NCBI GenBank assembly: GCA_930367205.1
Contig: OV884009.1
Span: 81,489,189-81,553,188 of the forward strand
Direction: 5' to 3'
DNA: 64,000 nt
Source of the DNA: Acanthosoma haemorrhoidale
Taxonomy: Eukaryota > Arthropoda > Insecta > Hemiptera > Acanthosomatidae
In this document: one piece after another, positions 1 to 11,122 of the stretch
How positions within the stretch are numbered: position 1 is the first letter of the stretch
How the letters are laid out: each line of letters begins with the position of its first letter
The notes under the pieces: model-generated
What the model saw: the letters and a program-made list of their open reading frames with translations, nothing else
Databases searched by the model: none
Told to the model about the DNA's origin: nothing
Program-made: the position numbers and the translations under genes

Positions 1-844
1 ACCCCCCTTTTCAGCCAATCAAAAACTAAAATTGTTATTAGCAACTACTGAACTTTATTTTTCTTTTTGTTTGTAAAGGTTGCTCACTAAATGATCGAAT
101 GTTTACGTGTTCATCAAAAATGATCAAAATTTCCTCTCTTAAAAAATACCAAGGGTCAATAAGAAATAATAAAGAAAATAACGGTCTTGCAACTTTTTTA
201 TGGCATCATGTTATGCGTATAGTTGTCCACTTTAAAGTCTTCACCCAAAGACGAAGAAGCCACGGAATACAGATTTTGGATTGAATAGATGCTTTATAAT
301 TGAGAATTTCAGGAAATCAAATTTTGGGGGCCGAACAGCCCGTTGTTATAGTTTAATTAACAAACGGTAAATTTTTGTCTCAGATGGTGTTTGCTTTGAT
401 ACCACGTAGGGTGCTGTTTGTGCTGTTATTATATAAGACATGTGTGCTTGTTGTCTGCACCTATAAGAGTTGCTTGATTTATACAGTCCACATTGGCTTC
501 GCTATGTTTATAAGATTTTTCGTTTATATGTTTTGAGATCTACTGTATACTGTGTTAGTTGCATTCAGTGGTCGTGAGCATTAGATTAATGTCGTAATTG
601 TCGTTTTTATCTTGTATGTATTTTATTTAACATACGTTTCTCCCGTGCAGCTGTCACTTGTTGAGACTTGTCCTATTGATGTCAGTTCATTGGTGATATA
701 ATTTTTGACATATCACACAGAAATTATTTTAGCAACTAATTAATAAAGAAGTTAGGTTTATTTAAGGTTAAATACCAAAGTTAACGCTTGTGAACACTTC
801 TTGATTATTATTATTTTGATGATTAAAAATGTAGCTTTATGTGT
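1..844. other. AT-rich DNA without a recognised gene
   Basis: The only open frame of note encodes 61 residues and resembles nothing I know. The stretch is AT-rich and unique at the scale I can read. The last five bases (840-844, TGTGT) are the left target-site duplication of the following solo LTR. Confidence 0.6.
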
Positions 845-1698
845 TGTAGCGACCGCTAAGTACATAAGTTAAATCACCCTATACTCTGGTGCATATATAT
901 TGTAAGAAAAAGTAAAATAACAGGAACTAAGTGTATGTAAATCATTGTAAAGTGCTAAGCAATAAAACTCGGAAGCAAAACAAGTCATAAACAGCCAGGT
1001 ACACACCGGCCTAAGAGACAGGGGGCCAGGGTATCACCTGGCATGTCATAAACAGTCGTAAACTTAGCAACCCTTTTAGTGCATCTCTATCGGTCACGTG
1101 CCTCGGCGGAGGTGTGCAGGGGTACCATCTGGCAGCCATAAAACAGTCATAAACAGTCCTTTAGGGGTCGAGGGGTCACGTAATCGATCAGCAGGTCGCA
1201 TTTTCTCACGCTGGCCAAGGCTCTCCCCCCCCCAAGCAGGAACGATATTTAAACCAGGGCGTTTGACCCTGTAAGTCTAGTCTCCTCATCAGCCTCTGAG
1301 TCTACTCATCCGCTTTTACTCGGTGACGCTTTACGCCAGGGCCACTGGCCCTAGAAGTCAGTCTCTTGGACTCCTCGTCAGTCTCTCAGTCTCTCCTCAT
1401 TCACCTCTGAGTCCCTCATCCGTCTCTTAGTCTTCTCGCCCGTCTCCTCGCAGACCCTCTGGCGACCTGTAACTATGCTTGTTTCACTTCCGTTTGAACT
1501 CTGAAAACTTGACTTATTCTTTATGAAACCTTTGTACCTCTTCTATTGAACATAGTGTATTGTCGGGGCGCATACCTATCAGAAATGGAGTCAGATATTA
1601 ACGCCGACATGGAACGATTGTCCATGTTATAAACTTTAACAATCAGCACTTGCAACCAGGGCTAGGGTGATTAGCGCTCCCCTAGTGGCAACCCGACA
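845..1698 (+). mobile_element. Solo LTR of a retrotransposon (LTR-1)
   Basis: An 854-bp long terminal repeat without internal sequence. It begins TGTAGCGACC and ends AACCCGACA, the usual TG...CA termini. A perfect 5-bp target-site duplication, TGTGT, flanks it at 840-844 and 1699-1703. Both ends align with the solo LTR at 48684-49515 on the other strand. The first ~50 bp are shared, and so are the last ~150 bp, which include the block GGAGTCAGATATTAA. The middles differ, so these are two subfamilies of one lineage. An AATAAA signal lies near 961 and a TATA-like box near 1244. A solo LTR with one clean duplication is expected after recombination between the two LTRs of a full element. The 5-bp duplication fits Ty3/gypsy, BEL/Pao or copia elements, and I cannot tell which. 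Confidence 0.85.
1244..1253 (+). promoter_or_regulatory. TATA-like box inside LTR-1
   Basis: The AT-only block GATATTTAAA stands in otherwise GC-rich LTR sequence. It is followed 20-30 bp downstream by a long pyrimidine-rich tract (about 1274-1456). This is the layout of an LTR U3/R promoter. Assignment is by position and sequence only. Confidence 0.4.
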
Positions 1699-1703
1699 TG
1701 TGT

Positions 1704-3263
1704 TAATAGCAAAAAAAATCGGTCTTTGGTTTTCAAAACCATTATCTGGCTCTATTCCCGTTATCACCCGTATGAACAAAAGGAGATAAACTATTTTATT
1801 ATTTTAGTTACATAAAAGCGTGATTTAATTTAATTTTTGTTAAACCAAAAAGTGATTGTTTAAGTGAAATGGCTTAACATCCTGACTTAATTTATGAGGA
1901 TACAACTTTATTACAACTAATAATTTTTCCTATTAGCTGTCAATCACACGCCAACACTCAGAGGAATCACTACTTCACCACAAAAGATAAATGTTTCTTT
2001 ATCGAGTTTTTAGCTCGGCTTTTTTACAAGCAGAGAACACACTTGTACGGGCCGTACATGTTTGTTTTCCGCCGAGAAGCAATATTGTTGGTGGCACGAA
2101 AGCGTTCAAACGGAAGTTTATTTATTTTGCCGAGAAACAAGAGCCCCTTGGTGACTGTAGCGGGGAAACAGAAGCCTCTATTTGTTGTATTGTCGCCGGC
2201 AGGCATCCTCCGCTTCCAAGACAGAGCCATCATAAACACAGACCAGCACCAATTCCCCGTCGGCCCATCAATGTCCGCTCACTCGCTCAAATATGTCGCT
2301 TCGGAAAGATAACTTATTCCCAATTTAAAATATTTCTGTCCATTACCGGTAGACCTTAGGATCAGTCGTACCGCCGTATTAATCAATTTATTTATAATGA
2401 CTATCTGAGCCTATAAAAAATATTATTATCAGAGATCAAATCTGGCCTGAAAATGACCCGCAGACGTATACTAAGCGATTGACTTGAAAGGAAAGACTCT
2501 TATTTTGGATTCTATATAATTTACTGTTCTCTTAAGAACTGTGAATCAGAGTCTTCATTCCATGAAGCAGTGACGTAAACTATAAATTCTAAATTACAAC
2601 TGTAAGCTTAATTGTCTCGTTTTTCTAGTGAGTGGATAGCTGTTATACACCCCTATAGGCGTAATTACAAATTCCATTTCTTAAGTACATCTTTACAACC
2701 CATTGTGAGGAGTATAGAATATTTTGTGATGTAATTGATAGCATATTTTCATATGTACAATTTCTCCTGTAGTAACAAATATCGTTACTAGTGTAATTTT
2801 CTAGTTAGAACAAAGCGAATTATAAATTTTCAAATAAAGATCAGTTAAAAAGTAAATAAAATAGTGCCTACTTCAGAAAAAGGCACTGATATTGTATTTG
2901 TAGAAAAATCCATGTTATTAAATATGTATGTTCCTTGGAAAATATTATGTATATATTGTTTAAAACAACTTAAAATAAATACTGATTTATTATTACATTC
3001 CATGGAAAAGCTCTGTTGTTCTCATCGTTAGCAGGTGTTTGCTACGGCTGAGCATTATATTCCACATTACAACCAAACACAATGATTCCAAGTTTACTTA
3101 ATAATTTTATACAACTTTTCGGAAATGAGAGTTTTGGGGTTCAAAAGTGGCGAAAATTACATCTAAAATCAGGACTACCTTTACTGTACATGGTCGTGAA
3201 TATTTTCTAGCACAAATAAGTTTTGTATTGATAATTATAGATAGATTATAATTATAGATACTT
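1704..3263. other. Gene-free stretch with a GC-richer island at about 2030-2300
   Basis: No recognisable gene. The island around 2030-2300 is open in several frames on both strands (122, 89 and 71 residues). Overlapping openness on both strands argues for base composition rather than coding. It contains a near-perfect palindrome at 2044-2058 (TGTACGG, one base, CCGTACA). The rest is AT-rich. Confidence 0.5.
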
Positions 3264-3594
3264 CTTCATTGTGATACAATTACAATCTGCCTTATAATCC
3301 TGCCATAAGTAATTGTGATAAATGTTCTGATTCATACCTTTTTGATTTACGATTTTAATTCACTTGCTCATTCATAAAGTATTTACAAACAGCCCAGATA
3401 CCTCCCAAATCCACATGGTTGTCACCTCCCTCGCATGCGAAAGAGGGAGTGGAGTCTTGGGAAGTCCCCCACGCTCCTCCATCAGCATATCACCGGATAC
3501 GAGCCAGTGGAGGCTGACTAATAGCTTGAGAGCCACATACGCTCAGGATATGATCATGACATGGAGATACTGGTCATTGCCATGACTCCCACTG
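3264..3594 (-). mobile_element. Dispersed repeat family R, copy A
   Basis: A minus-sense copy of a ~330-bp repeat seen at least eight times in this window. In sense orientation it starts near CAGTGGGAGTCATGGCAATG. It passes through a GC-rich block (GACTTCCCAAGACTCC and TCGCATGCGA in the consensus) and then an AT-rich 3' part containing GGCAGATTGTAAT. The final AATAAAG block is degraded in this copy. No terminal inverted repeats or tRNA-type A/B boxes are visible. It could be a SINE or the 3' end of a LINE. The copy is diverged and encodes nothing intact. Confidence 0.8.
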
Positions 3595-6500
3595 TCGCGT
3601 GTTTATAGCAGGTCACGACGCCACTGCCGCTTATGTCTCCGAGGAGCTTTGTAATTATAATTAACTACTTAATTAATAATCAAATAATAAATTATATTTA
3701 ATTAATAATAAGTAATTAATCATAATTACTTTTCTTAAAAGCTAAAAAAAAAAACACAATAACAGTAAATGTTAACAATATCAAGAGTGCTTGAGAGAGC
3801 AAAGAGATTTTGCTTATTTAAAGGCCAATTGATAGTTTCAAATGGCTATTAATTTATTAAAGAAAACTTGAATAATGTAGGTGTTTTAGGAAGTATCGTA
3901 TTTAACCATAATTTTAGGTATATGGATATTTTGTAATATTTTAAAATAATTATGAGGATCTATTTTCTATTTCACACTCACTTACTAAATACTATTCCCA
4001 TGCCTAGGTATAGGATTTGTATCGTTGTTAATGTATGAAGCTCAGCTTCATATATCCTCTACTCAATTAAATACACATCTATGCACATAATAATAATTTT
4101 TATTGAGAAATAAAGGAACACCAACTATTCTTTATTTGTGTATTCAAGAGAGCATGCTTGGGAGAAGAAAACCCAAGTACCCATGGGGGCCAGGCTGTTT
4201 CATGTTTGGTAGGCTGTTTCGTAAGGTCAAAGAGCAGGACATCGAAGACCTGAGAACTGTGTTGACTACCAATAGTTCCCTAGGGTATACACCACATAAT
4301 TTGATTCGAACAAATAGTTTCGCAACTATAGCAAAGTTCATAGTCCTAGAGGTCTACATAATATTGCGGTGGACCGACTGACTTGGCCAGTCAAAACAGC
4401 AGGGAAAACTAGTTCAATTTTGCATTTGAGCATGTTCTTGTAACTTAATTACGAGTTTATTGATTTACGGTTTTAGGGTATTATAAATTTTTCATTAGCT
4501 ATACTATTTATTCTAAATGACAAAAAGATGTTAAATTAGCATTTAATTAAACAAATATAATCTGCTAACCACACTGACCCCTGGACGTGCTAGTACTTTA
4601 TAATAAGTCAAGATTGGTTAAATTCAATGTATGAGGAATAGCACTATATAAATTTTAGAGTAAGGTTAGAAGTCTCGAGGTGAGATTTGTATCTGGATAG
4701 GGGAGGAGATGGGTCACTGGCTTGGAAAAGTTAGTGGAGCAAACGATTCCAGGAGTTCGGGCCCAGCCAAGCAAACCTACCTCCAAAATTTAAGGCGAGC
4801 GGCCAACGCTACATAAATACCCCAGCAGATCCTCCAATCAGGTTTTATTTCGATTTTTGAGGCCTAGAAGAGAATCATTTATTCTCATCAATATTTATAA
4901 GATATATTATTATATTTATTATTTATCAGATTGCACCATATGGTAAGGGGAATGTAAAATTGTATTAACCTCAGGGTTAAAGGGGGGGATGTTCAGAACA
5001 TTAACCCTCACTATTTAAGCAAAGATATTTTTTTTCTTTTTTGAACTTATGAATATTTATTCACCGAAGGAAGCAAATAATTTAATTATTAACTTTATTA
5101 AGGAAATAATACATTATGATAGTATTAACAAATAATCTAGGATTGTGGAAGGATAAGTTTGTATTTGAATATATACAATGGAATTTAAGGGGGTAAATGA
5201 TAAATATATTTAAGAGTCTGTGTTGAGGACAATAGTAAAAGGATTTAATGTAGTGTTAATGTAGACACTTAAAAGAAGACAAGGAAAATATTATCCACAG
5301 GCTATATTAACCAGAGGCTAAATAAAAATAGTAGATAAGGGTTGATTAGGAATGATTAAAACGGGATATATTGGAGAGAATTTTAATTTAGAAAGAAGGA
5401 TTGGGTGGTTTATGATGTCAAAGGCTTTATTAAAATCTACGATAAGTAATAGGAATATTTTCGGGTAATTATAGCGGCATTAGCATCACAAGTGATATTA
5501 ATTAGTTCGGATTGCATACTGGGTGGAAACCACATTAGAATTTTCAATGAAAAGAAGACTTTGGAACGCACAAACATTTCGAGTGGTTTGGAGAGTTAGG
5601 GATTAGGTGACAGTGTTTCGTTGATGTAGGGTTGTGATTATTTTAAGGGTTGGACTTTGGTATTTTTTAAGATACTTAGACGACTTAACTGTAAGGGAAA
5701 TATCATAATTGAGATATCAAAACGCCTTTTCAAAACTGCAACATACTAGTCAACATACAGATGAAGCACAAAACCTTTTTTTCCATATATATTGCCGAAC
5801 ATAATATAGCGTTATAGCTATAAAATAGACGGTAATTTAAATATGAAAATCAATCAATTTATTACTAACAATTATGGTAAAAATGAGTTCAATAGAAAAT
5901 TGTAATGCAGTGGTGTGAAAAAACAGTAGAATAAAAAAAATAAAGAAATAAAACTTGAACATCAATGCTCATACTCATAAACATTATTTTTAAAATATGT
6001 AAAAGGACGTATTTTTCTGATTGATTTAGTTTACATTTTAAATTAAAACTTTGTTATTAAAAACAAAATTGAGCAGAAGTAATTTAAAAGATAGTTGTAA
6101 TATTTTTTAGTAAACAAATTTGTGTATTTTAGAAATTACAAAATAGAAATTCAGTAAGACGCTATAACCATAGAAAGCCTTTTTTTTTTTTTGATAACAG
6201 AAAAGGACACATCCTAGAGGTAATAAATCAACTTTATGTTCATTGAAATAAATAATGAAATGACACCCAAGGAGAATTTTGTTTAACAGAAGTAAAAATA
6301 AATAAATGAAGCATAACAAAATAACACTATATTTTAGCCAAATTAGAAAAATAGAAATTAATGAAAGCAAAGTATGCTGCTATGGTTAAAAAATGGGTCG
6401 TGAAACATACTTAAAATGTACTATTCACACAAACAAACGCAATGGAATGGGATACTGGAATGAGAAAGCTCAACTCCTGACAATGTATTTTCATGAATGG

Positions 6501-6784
6501 TATCCTCGATTCTGTGATCAGATCCTCTTTCAAAAATAAATAAACGACATGTTCTATAGTCTATTTAGCTCAAAACTTTTCCTAAAACCGTTCAGTTCCT
6601 ATAACCCCCACCTAAATTTCACGACTGAATCCGAAACAAACCCCCCTCATCAACAAATTCAGACTGAACGATCCCATTCCTATCAACTTTCCTGCATATT
6701 GGATATGGATCCTGAATATGTCCAGGCAAATATAAACAAAAGATTTATAAAGGCGTTAACCATCTTAAAATAGATCATTTTTAT
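3595..6784. other. AT-rich DNA without a recognised gene
   Basis: Mostly low-complexity AT-rich sequence. A more complex patch at about 4100-4850 has open frames of 92 residues (plus) and 65 residues (minus) that overlap on opposite strands. I do not recognise either. Nothing else stands out. Confidence 0.5.
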
Positions 6785-7579
6785 CTATTCACTACCGCCC
6801 ATACTACCTATTATGACGATACCCAAATATACTTGTGCTTTCGTCCCAGTGAGGACCAATCCACCTCCATATTGATTCAGGAAGACCTGGACCAAATTGG
6901 GACGTGGGCCACACCCACAATCTTCAATTGAATGCTTAGAAATCCAAGGCAATTATCATTGGCTCACCTCCCCCCTCAAAAACCTAAATTTATACCCTCA
7001 CCATCGACGATCGTCCTATCCACTTCTTTACACCAGTCAAAGACTTCCGCTGGTGCTTGAGCAAACAATATCTTGGAAATACCACATCTTCCAAGTCACT
7101 CGCCGATCCATTTCTTCACATCAACCTGCTGAATTTTTCTCGTCATCTGCATCCATTACAAACGTGCCGACTCTTGGTCCCCTCTCTTGTTTTCCCCATT
7201 ATCGGCAACGGCAGTGTGGTGTATCTCTTAGAATCTCGAGATCCGACTAAAGCGCCTGATTTATAATTGGGATCCCCATAGACTATAGCATTTTGCAGAC
7301 CTCGAGTTGGGATGGCAGTAGCCTTCCACCCGTTCCCAGTACTTACTTGGATCTCTTCTCTTCAGAACTATTATGTATAATAAGCCACATTACCTTCAAA
7401 ATATCCTCTTCAAATCAGCTATTAACTATCGTTATACTAGATCCTAATTTTCCAACAAATGTGCCTCTATTGACTGTTCTTCTCTTATCGAGTTTAGAAC
7501 TCTATTACCATCAATATTCGTCACCTGCAAACTCTCGAAATCTTTACATCCTGATTTTACCAGCTCCTTATCTCCCTAA
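6785..7579 (+). pseudogene. Decayed jockey-like LINE: end of reverse transcriptase and ORF2 C-terminus
   Basis: This is a broken ORF2 of a jockey-type non-LTR retrotransposon. The RT active-site relic reads YDDTQIYL from 6812, matching the family's YADDTQ with one residue lost. It continues in frame as EDLDQIGTWA. A frameshift near 6905 moves the reading to THNLQLNA, then an in-frame TAG (6937-6939), then KSKAIIIGSP. A second shift near 7000 leads to the TIDDRPI...FTPVKDF stretch and on through LVFPII, stopping at 7264-7266. The C-terminal part resumes at 7367 (MYNKPHYLQNILFKSAIN) with one internal stop, and ends at TAA 7577-7579. An AAT/ATT-rich tract at about 7597-7621 follows. At least two shifts and three stops make it non-functional. 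Family-level identification is confident; the exact clade is not. Confidence 0.85.
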
Positions 7580-8534
7580 AATCAAACAATTCAAAATAAT
7601 AATAATTATTATTTTTTATTGATTTTATTAATTTCCTATTTAAATATATTCCCTTCAACCTTCCATGCCTATTTTCCCCGGTAATAATTCCTATATTTAC
7701 TTTATGCTCCAGGATACATTATAGGCGAATTGCCATTCACCTTCATTTATTGATGTGTTTTTTTAATGTGATGCTGGTTCACTGAGGTCACGATATAGTT
7801 AAATAAGTCCAATATTATTTAAAAACTAACCCTATCGGATTAATTCATGTGATAAATTTTTTGTCAGTCAGTCATATTTATTTCTATTATTTTGTTATTC
7901 TTAAGGTCCCAGTTAAATATTTATGAAGTTTTTTTTTCATTTAATTTCATAAATAACGAGAGAATCGGCGGAATATTCACTAATGCATAACTATAGTTTG
8001 ACTTCTTCAATACTGAAATTATTGATATGTAAACAAATAGGAAATACTACATTTAAATTTGGACACTCAATTCCGTTAATTACAAAACTGACAAACTAAC
8101 AATTTCGTTACAGACATAAAAATATTATAAAATAAAATAGCAATTAAAGTGATTAATATATACTATAATTTTTGTCCTTTAAAACTATTCTTCCGGCCCA
8201 CCCTTATTTCAGTTCTTTTTGGTCGGGTTCCTTTCCTTCAGCATAGTTTTAGCAATCAACATAGGATTCCAGCCAATGCTCTTATTACATTTGTTCTCTG
8301 TAGTAACTTACATGAAACTATGTTTTCGTTATCAATTTATTCTATTTTACACCCTTAAATTTTTTACCTTTTTCCTATTCATGGATTATTGTGCTATCAC
8401 AAGTCATTTTGTGGAAAATTATCAATCCGCTCTCATCAAATTTAAACATGTTGTGATTTTCATATTAATTTCTATATAATTATTTATTTATTATTATTAT
8501 TATATATTTATTTCTAATATAATCACTAAATATT
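7580..8534. other. LINE 3' flank and AT-rich DNA
   Basis: It starts with the AAT/ATT-rich tract after the dead LINE. Overlapping short open frames at 8149-8479 (69 and 86 residues, rich in F, L and I) look like AT-rich chance frames. Confidence 0.5.
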
Positions 8535-8589
8535 ACACCACCTTCAAGCAGGTACTCCTAGTAAAAGGATCCGCTCAACCCAAATATCC
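8535..8589 (+). repeat. 55-bp repeat, copy 1
   Basis: It matches 24666-24720 at 53 of 55 positions in the same orientation. It contains CCTTCAAGCAGGTACTCC and CTCAACCCAAATATCC. The surrounding sequences are not obviously alike, so the pair is probably two fragments of an unidentified mobile element. Confidence 0.8.
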
Positions 8590-9800
8590 CTTTATTTTTC
8601 CCTCATCCTTAATCTTATAATAAGAGAGCTAAGGAAAAAAAATAACTTAATATTAATTACTTTAGTTACATTTATTTTTATATATTTTTTTAAACTCTGA
8701 CACGTGTTTTTCTCCTTTCTAGATTATTTAATAGTATTTATGCCAACTTATATTATTTTTTTACGTGGTTTTGATTACAAATCGTGATTTTATAAATTGC
8801 AATGAATGACCCAGGTATAGAAGTCAACCTGTAAACGGAACTAATCTTTGACTCAATTAATTATTTTAACAAATCTTTTAATTTTATCATCATATTTTTT
8901 GAATTCAGAAGGACATATCTCTTATGTTGTAATGAGTAAAGAAAATAATCAGTTTCCTTCCAAAGTCACGATGAAGAAACGATCCTAGAAGTCGTTTGTC
9001 AGGATCAGAGTAATGTATTGAACAAAGAGAGCCTCACTGGGGATTCTAGAATCGCTCAAGCATTTTCTACAAAATCATTGTAAGCATGAGGGAGAGGACT
9101 TTATTGCATTCGGCTACTTGAGTGTCTGTCTGTCTGTCTGTGTGTGTGTATGTCCTATAATGGTGGCTGTAAAAAATATTTAATTTGAAAAACAATTTGA
9201 AGTACAATTTTTCAAAATAAATAAATGGAGAGTATGAAAAAAAAAGTGGAAAAAGTTGTGATTCCCTGATTCCTTAAAATTTAAGATTTCTATGGTACCA
9301 GAACATAAGCTCTTTAAGCTTTGAGGTTCTATTTGTCCCTTGTTGCTAGGAAGGTTAAGAAAAGGATTTTTTAAAGATATTATCATTGTTATATTTCAAA
9401 GATATTTAAAAAAATATAGCTTATAGAGTCAACACCTCTACTAAACCAGAATCAATTTAGTTTAGAACTTAATCAGATAATGGGCCCAGTCATAACTCAA
9501 TAAATTCACATAACCAGAAATATAAAACAAAACACTGTGGACTTTAAATCAGATGAGAAAATGTATAGGATTGCACTATTTTACCATAATTAATAAGTTA
9601 AACTATTTAATTATTATTATTTTTTATAATAATAGTTGACCGACCAGATTGTACTTATGAAACAGAACTTTGAATTTATAACACAAAGTAACCTTAAGCT
9701 ACAACTGATGTCACAGATAATACTGACATTCACTAGTCAAAATTTCTAGACAATTTCCAAGCCAGGATTCACGTTTAGTTGACGATGTTAATTTATTTGT
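8590..9800. other. AT-rich DNA without a recognised gene
   Basis: It contains the TCTG/TG microsatellite listed separately and one 68-residue minus-strand open frame of low complexity. Nothing else is recognised. Confidence 0.5.
9123..9152. repeat. TCTG/TG compound microsatellite
   Basis: About four TGTC units run into TG dinucleotides. It probably varies in length between individuals. Confidence 0.85.
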
Positions 9801-10000
9801 CGTGGCTCTTGTGCTCTCTATGCTGATGGAGGAGCGTGGGGGACTTCCCAAGACTACACTTCCTCTTTCGCATGCGAGGGAGGTGACAACCATGTGGATT
9901 TGGGCGGTCTCTGGGCTGTTTGTAAATACTGTATGAATGAGAAAATGTATCACAGTTACTTATTGCCCAATAAGCCAGATTGTAATTTTCTCAAAAGTTT
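9801..10000 (+). mobile_element. Dispersed repeat family R, copy B
   Basis: A plus-sense, 5'-shortened copy that begins at the GTGGCTCTT...CTC block. It keeps the GGGGGACTTCCCAAGACT and TCGCATGCGAGGGAGGTGAC segments and the 3' part CAGATTGTAATTTT. It retains only one of the two internal TGTAAATAT-N-GTATGAATGA units of the family, apparently lost by recombination between them. Confidence 0.8.
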
Positions 10001-10828
10001 TTGAATATATAAAAAACTATTGTTGAAATATTGTTTTGGTATGAAAATAAGTTTTACTTATTTTGATTATACCAAGATTTTTCTTCCGGTTGTGTAGGGG
10101 TTCCTTGATAATGGTAAATGCAACAAGATATGAAAACTCAATAAAGATATTTATACAGAAGCATATTATGCACAATTCTTGAAAAATATTGCAGAATGTG
10201 ATTGAAAAAGGGGGGTGTACATTTGGGAGGGTAGTGTGTTGAGTGTTATCACAAGCCTCCCCCACTCCATACTGGCTGGTCCTTGTTAATTCGGGTCGAT
10301 ATTCATAAGCGGCCGAAATGAGATCAGCATCAGCTGAGGCTGTAACTCTCTCATACCATTTCAATTTGTCAACCTGTGTTGTCACTTTGGCTGGATTCGT
10401 TTCCATCGGCGGCCTGCCTTTTTCGCCAGCCAGTGTGCCGGATCACCGGAGCAAAGACATATTCAATAACTGGAATCGTCTTTTTTTTTCATTTGTTTCC
10501 GACTGCCTGGACTGTTTCAATTCCCTTTTCAGAAATTATTAATTTTCCTAATTGGTAAAGCACCCTTACATGCGGAATCCCCTCCATTCAAACCCAAAGC
10601 CACGCGATTCAAAAATTCTAATCTATTTATTTCTAATATTTGCATAATGAAAATAGTCACTAATATGCACTGGATCCTGTTTGAAACAAAAAACGAAATA
10701 TCACTGCTTTTATAGAAATTAAAAACTAGATATGCCCTAGCCCTTATGTTTCTAGAATATCAAAAATATAATCGATACGCAGTGAAACTTAAGAGTACCT
10801 TGCACCTTGGTAGTAACTAAATTTTTTT
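10001..10828. other. Gene-free stretch with a complex island at about 10190-10470
   Basis: The island is GC-richer than its surroundings. It is crossed by a 129-residue minus-strand frame and a 74-residue plus-strand frame that overlap. The N-terminal ~60 residues of the minus frame (METNPAKVTTQVDKLKW...) look protein-like in composition but match no family I know, and the rest is AT-rich chance sequence. It could be a small exon or conserved non-coding DNA; I cannot decide. Confidence 0.4.
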
Positions 10829-11122
10829 ATTTATAAACAACTTTATTATGATGAAATTACAATCTGCCTTAATACTTAATAGGCAATAAATAATTGAGAT
10901 AAATGTTTTCATTCATACCATATTTACAAACAGGCCAGGGGCCCTCAAAATCCACATGGTTGTTGCCTCCCTCGCATGCGAAAGAGGAAGCGGAGTCTTG
11001 GGATGTCCCCCACGCTCCTCCACCAGCCACGCCACCGAATACGAGCGAGGCCGACGAAGAGCGTGAGAGAAATACGCTCAGGAAATGATTGGAGAAACTG
11101 GCCATTGTCATGACTCCCACTG
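10829..11122 (-). mobile_element. Dispersed repeat family R, copy C (best preserved)
   Basis: The most complete copy here. In sense orientation it runs from CAGTGGGAGTCATGACAATG to an AATAAAG block and TTGTTTATAAAT. The GC-rich half is open in a 95-residue minus-strand frame containing GGVAGGGAWGTSQDSASS, which may be a C-terminal LINE coding remnant or chance. Only one internal TGTAAATATGGTATGAATGA unit remains. It lies about 830 bp from copy B in inverted orientation. Confidence 0.85.

Noticed and set aside
9711..9953. 80-residue minus-strand frame and its look-alikes at 3364 and 58331
   Set aside because: They are antisense readings of family R copies.
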